From Caryophanales bacterium UBA1231 (GTDB taxonomy: Bacteria; Bacillota_I; Bacilli_A; ML615J-28; CAG-313), in NCBI GenBank assembly GCA_002309035.1, contig DBWT01000010.1:1-30793 (forward strand): 30,793 bases of DNA, read 5' to 3'. How positions within the stretch are numbered: position 1 is the first letter of the stretch; each line of letters begins with the position of its first letter. This document shows positions 16,747 through 23,535 of the stretch, piece after piece. The position numbers and the translations under genes were made by a program. The notes below the pieces were generated by a model. It did not search any database, had not been told where the DNA came from, and saw nothing but the letters and a program-made list of their open reading frames with translations.

Positions 16747-17911
16747 GCCCATCACCAACAAATAGAACTTTACCTATTAACTCCAAACCATTAATCAAAG
16801 TATCTCTCGCACAAGCTAAATTAATTCTAATATATCCTATAGAATCACAATCATAAACCGTACCACTATTTAAAGTAATACCTGCATCAGTCAATCTTTT
16901 CATTAACTCATCTTGTGTTAAGTTGCATCTTGAAACATCTAGCCATGCTAGGTAAGTACCTTCAAGTTTAGCCATTTTAAGATGATATTCTTTCGCAAAA
17001 GAAAGAATAATTTCTTTGTTTTCTGATAAATATTGATTTTGAACATCAACATATTCTTGACCAACACGATATGCTACGTTTCCAGCAATTTCACCTAAAG
17101 CATTATTACAAATAAACATTTCATTATATAGATTCTTAAACTTTTCTTTTAAAGTAGAATCAAAGAACATAATGTTTGCGAAATACAAGCCTGCTAAATT
17201 AAAAGTTTTAGAGACTGCTGTTGTTAAAATGATTTTATCATAAAGACTAGCAAATGTTCCTAAAGATGTAAACCAAAAACCATTCATTATGATATCACAA
17301 TGGATTTCATCAGCAACAAGTAGTGTATCATATTTTTTACACAACTTAACGATTTTTTCAAGTTCATCATGAGAAAAGCATCGACCAATTGGATTATGTG
17401 GATTACATAATATATATATTTTAGCATTCTTAATCTTTTCTTCTAAATCTTCAAAATCAAATATATAGCTGAATTCTGAATCATTGACTTCTACTCTCTT
17501 CATTTTGCTTGTTAAGAGTTTTCTATTATTGTTCTTAACAACATCAAAGAAAGGATTATAAACTGGTGGATTGACTAATACTGCATCTTCTTCAGAGGAA
17601 AACAATTTAATGATGAAATACAAAGCATTAACAACACCTGGTGTTGTGACAATGTTTTGTGGATCAACATCATAATGATATCGTTCTTTACACCATTTAC
17701 TTAATGCTTCATAGAAATCAGTATCGTTGAAATGATAATCAATTATCCCTGTTTCAATTCTTTTAAGCAATGCTTCCTTGATTTCAGGACAAGTTTCATA
17801 ATCACTATCAGCAACCGAAAACGAATATTTAGTATTAGGATTAATATCCCATTTATAACTATTCGTATTCTTCTTTTGTTGTCCTTTTTTAAAACAATTA
17901 ATATCAATCAT
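16739..17911 (-). CDS. MalY/PatB-type PLP-dependent C-S lyase (cystathionine beta-lyase family)
   Basis: 390-residue fold-type I PLP enzyme of the MalY/PatB branch, which cleaves cystathionine, cysteine S-conjugates or cystine to pyruvate, ammonia and a thiol. Branch marks are the early PFSVADSDY-like run (FSVADSDYETCPEI), IVTTPGVVNALYF, NPPVYNPFF, ILCNPHNPIGR, VADEIHCDII and the PLP-binding Lys in AVSKTFNLAGL. The C-terminal Arg in YIRINLACAR binds the carboxylate. The ATG at 17911 is preferred to a GTG at 17920 because AGGTG sits before it. It follows the GNAT stop by 1 nt and overlaps the permease by 8 nt. The link to an importer suggests that a sulfur compound or thiol-containing chelate is handled, which is inference. 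Confidence 0.92.
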   Translation of the reverse strand: MIDINCFKKGQQKKNTNSYKWDINPNTKYSFSVADSDYETCPEIKEALLKRIETGIIDYHFNDTDFYEALSKWCKERYHYDVDPQNIVTTPGVVNALYFIIKLFSSEEDAVLVNPPVYNPFFDVVKNNNRKLLTSKMKRVEVNDSEFSYIFDFEDLEEKIKNAKIYILCNPHNPIGRCFSHDELEKIVKLCKKYDTLLVADEIHCDIIMNGFWFTSLGTFASLYDKIILTTAVSKTFNLAGLYFANIMFFDSTLKEKFKNLYNEMFICNNALGEIAGNVAYRVGQEYVDVQNQYLSENKEIILSFAKEYHLKMAKLEGTYLAWLDVSRCNLTQDELMKRLTDAGITLNSGTVYDCDSIGYIRINLACARDTLINGLELIGKVLFVGDGHD

Positions 17912-17912
17912 C

Positions 17913-18383
17913 TTATTCACCTACTTTAAATCTCAATACTTTTTCATATTCATCATATTGGATAATTAATGGATTATATGGTTTTGTGATTTTTAACCAC
18001 AAATTTTGGGCTTTTGTATTTTTGGTATTGAATTTAATTTCCCAAGTGCCTTGATGCATTTCAAACAATTGGGCCACTGCAGCTAAAGCATATCCTCTTC
18101 TTCTAAACTGTGGAAAAATTGTAAATTCAGCAAGATTATAATCAACAGGATAATCAAAGTATGAATATGGATGAATCATTAAAAAGCCAACTAGTGTATC
18201 ATCTTGATAAATAAAATATGCTATTCTTTTAGGATCAGTAAAATATTCATCAAAATATCCATAATGAATGATTCCCTTTTCATCAATTGGATTATCATAA
18301 AATTGTGTCATTTCATAAAGCATTTTTTGAAAAAGATTAAAAAGTAATTCTTTTTGATTTGCTTCAACTTTTATTAATTTCAT
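17913..18383 (-). CDS. GNAT family N-acetyltransferase
   Basis: 156-residue GNAT protein. Acetyl-CoA-binding motif A is seen in LAEFTIFPQFRRRGYALAA (the RRRGYA turn near residue 100), followed by the helix AVAQLFEMH and the strand WEIKFNTKNTKAQNLW typical of motif B. The acceptor substrate is not predictable. AAGGAAC is placed 6-7 nt before the ATG. It is the first gene of the unit that continues through the C-S lyase and the importer. No clear promoter is seen in the 36 nt between it and the terminator of the preceding operon, so it may be fed by read-through or a weak promoter. Confidence 0.88.
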   Translation of the reverse strand: MKLIKVEANQKELLFNLFQKMLYEMTQFYDNPIDEKGIIHYGYFDEYFTDPKRIAYFIYQDDTLVGFLMIHPYSYFDYPVDYNLAEFTIFPQFRRRGYALAAVAQLFEMHQGTWEIKFNTKNTKAQNLWLKITKPYNPLIIQYDEYEKVLRFKVGE

Positions 18384-18414
18384 AAGCAGTTCCTTGTTTT
18401 TATTATTCTTTTTT

Positions 18415-18444
18415 TGAAAAAGAATAACGAATAACGTTATTCTT
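18415..18444 (-). terminator. Terminator overlapping the end of the patatin gene
   Basis: A 10-bp perfect stem (AAGAATAACG, 18435-18444 on the minus strand, with 18420-18429) and a 5-nt loop are followed by TTTTTC. The last Glu codon and the TAA stop (18437-18439) lie inside the 5' arm. Confidence 0.75.
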
Positions 18445-19282
18445 CTAAATTAAGGTATTGTTTTAATGAACGCAATTGGTCAATTAAATCTTGTTTACCC
18501 ATTTCATAGAACTTTAATAATTTATCATTATCCTTTTCAAGCATATTAATGTCCATTGGTTTCGTTGGACTAATAACGATTACTTTGCCTTCTTTTTGTA
18601 GTGTTTCAATTTCACTCATCATTTCATTAAAACGCGTACTTTGTGTTGTTATTTTTTCGACAAGTTTTGGATACTTGCGATATTTTAATTTACATATTGA
18701 ATCCATTTTCTTATCAATACTTGCTCGGTATCCAAGAGGTCTTGTTAAAACAATAACAACTCTTTGATAATTTTCTAGTGCATCTTTATAAGGAATGGCT
18801 TCACTAATACCACCATCTAAATATTTAGAACCATTAATTTCCACCATTTGTTGAACTAATGGTAGTGAACAAGATGCCGTTACCGCTGATCTTACATCAC
18901 ATGATGATTTTTCAAAGTATGTAAGATCACCTGTTTCAACATTTGTTGTGCCGATGTAAAACTTTGTTGGACTTTGTATAAAACTATCATTTAATGGTGC
19001 GTATTCTTTCATAATGAAATTATTGTAGTAGTCAGCACTAATCATGCCACCTTCAAATATCAAATTGTGAATGCTGATAGCTTTTTTATTGTTTGCACAA
19101 AAAAGATCAACTTTTAATGCTTCACCAATTTGTTTAGATATGAAGTATTGAGCATTTTTAGCACCTGCTGAAACACCATATACAGCATCAAAATCAATGC
19201 CTTCAATCATTAATTGATCTAAGACACCGCTAGTATAAACACCGCGCATGCCTCCGCCTTGTAACACTAATGCTGTTTTCAT
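18437..19282 (-). CDS. Patatin-like phospholipase (RssA/YjjU type)
   Basis: 281-residue cytoplasmic or peripheral lipid acyl hydrolase of the patatin family. The oxyanion-hole loop QGGGMRGVYTSG (8-19), nucleophile S38 in GVSAG and the dyad D156 in YLDGGISEAIP are all present, so it should be active as a phospholipase A or lysophospholipase. The family's conserved TASCSLPL lies between. The start codon at 19282 abuts the stop of the preceding membrane-protein gene (19283-19285), which means coupled translation. It closes the five-gene operon that begins with the aldo-keto reductase. Its real lipid substrate is unknown. Confidence 0.93.
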   Translation of the reverse strand: MKTALVLQGGGMRGVYTSGVLDQLMIEGIDFDAVYGVSAGAKNAQYFISKQIGEALKVDLFCANNKKAISIHNLIFEGGMISADYYNNFIMKEYAPLNDSFIQSPTKFYIGTTNVETGDLTYFEKSSCDVRSAVTASCSLPLVQQMVEINGSKYLDGGISEAIPYKDALENYQRVVIVLTRPLGYRASIDKKMDSICKLKYRKYPKLVEKITTQSTRFNEMMSEIETLQKEGKVIVISPTKPMDINMLEKDNDKLLKFYEMGKQDLIDQLRSLKQYLNLEE

Positions 19283-20548
19283 CTATTTGTTCCAGAAGAA
19301 ATGATATGTATTGGATTTACCATTCCATGATAAATCATTATCAAAATTAATAGAATCAATCGAGATACTAACCATTGATGCTCCATTTGGTACTTTAAGC
19401 AAATAATGGGAAATATTATTATTTTGAAGAAGGAATTTTTCACTATTGTAGACTTTGATTATTCTAGCGTCTTTATCTTTAAACATAAATGATAAAGATA
19501 ACGATTGAATATTTCCATAATTTTTAGTAATTTCAAAGTTAACAAAATATAGATCTTTTTTAAATTCATAATAAAGTGTTGATTTTGATATTTGAAGAGG
19601 AAGACCAGCATTATATTCTTCACTATAGTTTTGTGTATCTTTCCATTCATAATTGAAATCCATTGGATTAAAATTATCAATTAAATAATTAGGTTCATCA
19701 TCAACTATTACCATATTTTTATAGGCATCTTGGAACTCTTGTGTTTTGGCTTCATTAACAGCATCTTTATATTTAACTACAGCACCTTCAGGAATTCCAC
19801 TACCAAATTGTTTACGATATTTGAATAATAATATTATTACCACAATAAAACTAAATCCCTTTGTAAGCATCAAAAAGAATGATATTAAATCAACAGATAA
19901 ATTTAAAGATAGTACTGCATTAATAATTAATAAAACAAGAACCAATTTAAAAATATAACTTGTGTTTTTATTAGTGTAGTATGTTTTTTCAAAATTGAAT
20001 GTTAACATATAAATCTTACGATAATAATTTAATACAAGCATAACTACACCAAATATTATTCCATAAAGCAAAAGAAATACAATAAAGATTACAAAGAAAA
20101 ATAATGGTGCTAAGACTAGTAATGATAATAACAAAACAACAAAGAAAGCACCAGTAAAGCCAAGGATAATATATAATAAAATAATTCTAAATTTAGCGTA
20201 TGCTCTGATTAGCTTAAAACCTGTTGGTTTGTTTTCTTTTCCTGTACCCAAAAAATATAGTTTCAAAAAGCCAAAGGCTATTATGATACTTGGGATAAGG
20301 ATAATTATCGAAATGATACTTGATACGATAAAACCAGCAACATATGATTGATCAAATGCATCAATCATCTCTTCTGGTATTTCTTGACCTAATTCACTTA
20401 AATTATAGATGATTGGGCCTTTTACAATATTTATAATATTTTGAATCAACTGCAAGATAATACTTGCGAAAAAAGAAATTGTTAATGCTAAAAATAATGG
20501 TGATTTAAATCTTTGCTTTAAAAACTCTTGAGGACTAATATTTTCCAT
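19283..20548 (-). CDS. Membrane protein with a C-terminal soluble domain, function unknown
   Basis: 421 residues. The first ~255 contain about six to seven hydrophobic helices (around residues 18-45, 75-100, 118-170 as two or three, and 200-242 as two). The last ~150 form a soluble, strand-rich, Asn/Tyr-rich domain with alternating polar and hydrophobic residues. I do not recognise a family for either half. The ATG at 20548 is taken because AAAGGAG lies 7 nt before it, rather than the upstream in-frame start at 20566. It sits between the methyltransferase and the patatin-like lipase in one operon, touching the latter with no gap. A role in envelope or lipid handling is possible but not shown. 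Confidence 0.82.
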   Translation of the reverse strand: MENISPQEFLKQRFKSPLFLALTISFFASIILQLIQNIINIVKGPIIYNLSELGQEIPEEMIDAFDQSYVAGFIVSSIISIIILIPSIIIAFGFLKLYFLGTGKENKPTGFKLIRAYAKFRIILLYIILGFTGAFFVVLLLSLLVLAPLFFFVIFIVFLLLYGIIFGVVMLVLNYYRKIYMLTFNFEKTYYTNKNTSYIFKLVLVLLIINAVLSLNLSVDLISFFLMLTKGFSFIVVIILLFKYRKQFGSGIPEGAVVKYKDAVNEAKTQEFQDAYKNMVIVDDEPNYLIDNFNPMDFNYEWKDTQNYSEEYNAGLPLQISKSTLYYEFKKDLYFVNFEITKNYGNIQSLSLSFMFKDKDARIIKVYNSEKFLLQNNNISHYLLKVPNGASMVSISIDSINFDNDLSWNGKSNTYHFFWNK

Positions 20549-20570
20549 ATAAACTCCTTTATACAAATAC

Positions 20571-21263
20571 TTATTTTTTCTTTAAAAAGAATACTCTTCT
20601 TCTTTCTTCTTGTTCATTGGGCCATGCAAAATAAGAAATCTTCATAGCCTTAAAATATCTACTGAATAGAGTTTCCCATTCACTATCACTTAGACTAACT
20701 AATCTAAGGATACCATTGACATATAGTTTATTACCATCGTGTTCTAGTTTCTTACTATCCATTTGTTCTGGGCTCATGTAGAAATTAAAACTAAAGACGA
20801 TATCTGCATCTTTTGTTGTTACGATTGATGCATATTTAATTATTTCTTCAGCAACTTCAAGAGGAACAACATCTAAAACATTGGAAGAGAAGAAACCATC
20901 ATATTTTTCTTGAGGTTCATTCTTTAACCAATTATCTTCGATGCTAAAAGCATCAATACTTTCAATACTAAAGATTTTAGCATAATACTTAATCAATTTA
21001 ACCGCATTCTCTGATAAATCAACAGCTGTTATTTTTTTCGTACCAAGCTTACTCATGATAACACTTGCCCAGCCGCTTCCTGCGCCATAGTCTAAAACAT
21101 GTTGATGGTCTTTGAAGACTTCAAGTGCATTGCACAATTTTTGAGAAGGTGCAAGTTTCAAGTAATCTTCTTCAACCTTCTCATCATTGCTTTTTAGGCT
21201 TTCATCGCTTATCTTAAATGCTTGATCCCAAAATGCTTTTAAATCTTGATATTCTTTATTCAT
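20571..21263 (-). CDS. Class I SAM-dependent methyltransferase
   Basis: 230-residue soluble Rossmann-fold methyltransferase. Motif I is VLDYGAGSGWASV (about residues 56-68), followed by the acidic end of beta 2 (ITAVDLSENAV), motif post-I and the strand YDGFFSSNVLDVVP (motif IV position). The target molecule cannot be told from sequence. The ribosome site GAGGAA is supplied by the three terminal Glu codons of the SGNH hydrolase gene, 2 nt upstream, so translation is coupled. It is the third gene of the five-gene operon led by the aldo-keto reductase. Confidence 0.92.
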   Translation of the reverse strand: MNKEYQDLKAFWDQAFKISDESLKSNDEKVEEDYLKLAPSQKLCNALEVFKDHQHVLDYGAGSGWASVIMSKLGTKKITAVDLSENAVKLIKYYAKIFSIESIDAFSIEDNWLKNEPQEKYDGFFSSNVLDVVPLEVAEEIIKYASIVTTKDADIVFSFNFYMSPEQMDSKKLEHDGNKLYVNGILRLVSLSDSEWETLFSRYFKAMKISYFAWPNEQEERRRVFFLKKK

Positions 21264-21265
21264 TA

Positions 21266-22567
21266 TTATTCCTCTTCTATTGTTAAATCAGCAACAAGGG
21301 CACGATAGAAGCAATCACCTATTTGTAAATACCCATCCATAGTTGGATGAACTCCATTATTACCAAGACGTTCCATAACTTTTGATCTTGCATTCACCGG
21401 AGTTAAAGATGATGGCATATTGTATTCACTATCAAATTGTGCCTTTAAGTCAATGTATTTAACAAATTCATGATATTCTTCTCTTTGTGATAGTTCTTCT
21501 AGATATTTACAATAATTCATACATGTTGTAACTTCGCCAAAAACATCAGAATATGGACCACTACAACCATACGAATAAGTAATACCACCATTAAGCGATG
21601 GTAATTGAATACCTATCAAACGTATTTGACATTTTGGAAAATCATGATGTAAAGTTGTTAATATTTTATTAATGTATGGTTCAAAATGAGAAAAGTCATT
21701 ATTGTAAGGAATCCATTGACCATTCCATGAAAGAAGAATATAAACATAATCTAAATCATCAAATTTATTAATGCTTGTATATTTTTTAAAACTAATATCA
21801 TTGATGTCTTTAAAAAAGAATGGATTACCTTTTTCAAAATAGAATGTGTAATCTTTAATTACATTAGTATGTGTACCACCTTCAAGGTGTACAATATCAC
21901 CAGTAATTGTAGAGCCACAATAATAATTACCTAAATCTCTTTTAAATTTGATTTTATCTTTAATGATTGATTCCATAACCCAGCGATATCCCATGATATT
22001 CCAAACGCTATGTTGATCAGTATCATCAAATGGATGATTAGGAATAACTACCCAAATACCTGCTGATGCATCGAAACTATCACCAACACAATAGCTTTTC
22101 CATTGCCATCCACCATATCCTTCAAAAGAAACATTTTCTTTTTGACAAGTACCAACTGTCTTAATATCTAAATTAAGACCTAAGCCTTGTGGTTCTCCAT
22201 CACTTCCAATGATTCTTCTAATGCCTTCACTAACCCAAACACCATTGAAAGTTAAAGAATCACCAATGCATAAGATTGTTTGGTGATTTTTCATATTGAT
22301 AGGATTATGAACAACAAGTGTTGTCATAGCATCTTCTATCAATTGATGGTAATCATCAAACAACTCAACTTTTAATGAATAAGATCCAACATCTTTTACA
22401 GTTGGTGTAAAAGTATAGTAACGAGGATAATATCTTCCTTTGTTACAAGTTATTTTAATATAGTATTTATACGGATTCATTGATTTAATAATACCCGTAT
22501 AAAACAATTCAAATTTATCACCAACGACTAAATCATAATGGTTGGCTAAATAAATTAATTTACTCAT
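21266..22567 (-). CDS. SGNH/GDSL hydrolase with an N-terminal beta domain
   Basis: 433 residues. An N-terminal beta-sandwich-like domain (about 1-90) precedes a GDSL/SGNH esterase domain. Block I is ILCIGDSLTF with nucleophile S104, and block V is NGVHPTMDGY with H407. The Asn of block III may be in LLSWNGQW. The residue three before His, usually the catalytic Asp, is Asn404. No signal peptide is present, so it acts inside the cell unless exported in an unusual way. Likely activity is deacylation of a carbohydrate or lipid ester. The ATG at 22567 is chosen over a GTG at 22576 since AAGGTG lies 6 nt before it, formed by the last codons of the aldo-keto reductase gene. Confidence 0.9.
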   Translation of the reverse strand: MSKLIYLANHYDLVVGDKFELFYTGIIKSMNPYKYYIKITCNKGRYYPRYYTFTPTVKDVGSYSLKVELFDDYHQLIEDAMTTLVVHNPINMKNHQTILCIGDSLTFNGVWVSEGIRRIIGSDGEPQGLGLNLDIKTVGTCQKENVSFEGYGGWQWKSYCVGDSFDASAGIWVVIPNHPFDDTDQHSVWNIMGYRWVMESIIKDKIKFKRDLGNYYCGSTITGDIVHLEGGTHTNVIKDYTFYFEKGNPFFFKDINDISFKKYTSINKFDDLDYVYILLSWNGQWIPYNNDFSHFEPYINKILTTLHHDFPKCQIRLIGIQLPSLNGGITYSYGCSGPYSDVFGEVTTCMNYCKYLEELSQREEYHEFVKYIDLKAQFDSEYNMPSSLTPVNARSKVMERLGNNGVHPTMDGYLQIGDCFYRALVADLTIEEE

Positions 22568-22568
22568 T

Positions 22569-23372
22569 CTAAACACCTTGGATTTCAGTTAATTTTTTCA
22601 TATCTTCATCACTAATAACAAAATCTAATTCACGATTAGCTTTGATGTGTTCATATGATGAAGCTTTTGGAATTGTAATAGTATTTAATTGAAGTGTATA
22701 TTTTATACATAGTTGAGGAATAGATACTTGATACTTATCAGCCATTTCCTTAATGAATGGATGATTTAAAGCACGTCCATGAGCAATAGGAGAATATGCT
22801 TCAACAACGATACCTAAGTCTTGACAGAATTTTATTAATTCAAGATCAGTTCGACCAATATGAATACAAATTTGATTAACCATTGGTTTAATTTCTGCAT
22901 GGTCAATAATGTTATTTAAATCTTCTTGATTGAAATTAGAAACACCAATTGAGCGTAGTTTCCCTTCTTTGTATGCTTCTTCTAAGGCTTTCCATACTTC
23001 AACATTTTCCTTGAAGAACTTCTTTTCGCCTCTAAATAGTGCCCAAGGTTGAGGGCAGTGAATAAGCATTAAGTCGATATAAGAAACATCTAATCTCTTC
23101 AAAGATTCATCTATTGATTTTTTAGCTGTTTCATAATCTTTGATTTCTGCGGCAACCTTGCTAGTAATGAAGATTTCTTCACGTTTTAAACCAGATTCTT
23201 TGATACCTTTACCAACACCTTCTTCATTACGATAAGCTTGCGCAGTATCAATATGACGATATCCAAGTTCAAGTGCCATTTTAACACAGTTTGCAGCATT
23301 CTGATTTTCAATTAACCATGTGCCATAAGCTTGATCAGGAATTAATAAACCATTTAATAATTTGTAATTCAT
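22569..23372 (-). CDS. Aldo-keto reductase
   Basis: 267-residue NADPH-dependent oxidoreductase of the AKR superfamily, close to the bacterial AKR5/2,5-diketo-D-gluconate reductase-type group. The catalytic tetrad D42, Y47, K72 and H105 is intact (IDTAQAY, TSKV, LIHCP). The family runs GVGKGIKESGL, SIGVSNFN and the C-terminal IPKASSYEHIKAN coenzyme loop are also present. The substrate is a carbonyl compound, not further defined. AGGAAAG stands before the ATG, and a full promoter lies 33-60 nt upstream. It is the first gene of a five-gene operon: reductase, SGNH hydrolase, methyltransferase, membrane protein and patatin-like lipase. Confidence 0.95.
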   Translation of the reverse strand: MNYKLLNGLLIPDQAYGTWLIENQNAANCVKMALELGYRHIDTAQAYRNEEGVGKGIKESGLKREEIFITSKVAAEIKDYETAKKSIDESLKRLDVSYIDLMLIHCPQPWALFRGEKKFFKENVEVWKALEEAYKEGKLRSIGVSNFNQEDLNNIIDHAEIKPMVNQICIHIGRTDLELIKFCQDLGIVVEAYSPIAHGRALNHPFIKEMADKYQVSIPQLCIKYTLQLNTITIPKASSYEHIKANRELDFVISDEDMKKLTEIQGV

Positions 23373-23404
23373 ACTCTTTCCTCTTTCGTATTTTATATAT
23401 AATT

Positions 23405-23433
23405 ATTATACATCATAATAAAAAATAATTCAA
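23405..23433 (-). promoter_or_regulatory. Promoter of the aldo-keto reductase operon
   Basis: Minus strand TTGAAT (23428-23433), 17-nt spacer, TATAAT (23405-23410). The -35 overlaps the left arm of a 12-bp inverted repeat. Confidence 0.7.
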
Positions 23434-23458
23434 AACATTAAAAAATGAATTATTTTTT
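23420..23458. repeat. 12-bp inverted repeat in a divergent promoter region
   Basis: AAAAAATAATTC (23420-23431) is perfectly complementary to GAATTATTTTTT (23447-23458) across a 15-nt centre. The left arm covers part of the -35 of the aldo-keto reductase promoter. It lies between the divergent reductase and lipoprotein genes and could be an operator. AT-rich chance pairing cannot be excluded. Confidence 0.5.
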
Positions 23459-23499
23459 CTTTTTTTAATTTATTTAAGGTTAGATTAAAGTTCGTAATG

Positions 23500-23505
23500 T
23501 ATAAT
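23500..23505 (+). promoter_or_regulatory. Probable -10 box of the beta-helix lipoprotein gene
   Basis: A perfect TATAAT 30 nt before the ATG at 23536, with no good -35 at 16-18 nt spacing. It lies within the in-frame stretch upstream of the chosen start, which supports translation from 23536 and not from 23497. Confidence 0.45.
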
Positions 23506-23535
23506 GAAATTGTAAAAAGCAAGGAGGTCTTGTTT

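Noticed and set aside
18384..18419. Riboswitch or attenuator ahead of the importer unit
   Set aside because: Only 36 nt separate the previous terminator from the GNAT start; no room for a cobalamin, SAM or other known riboswitch.
23497..23535. Upstream extension of the beta-helix lipoprotein from an ATG at 23497
   Set aside because: The TATAAT at 23500 and AAGGAGG at 23521 lie inside this stretch, and the signal peptide begins at 23536.
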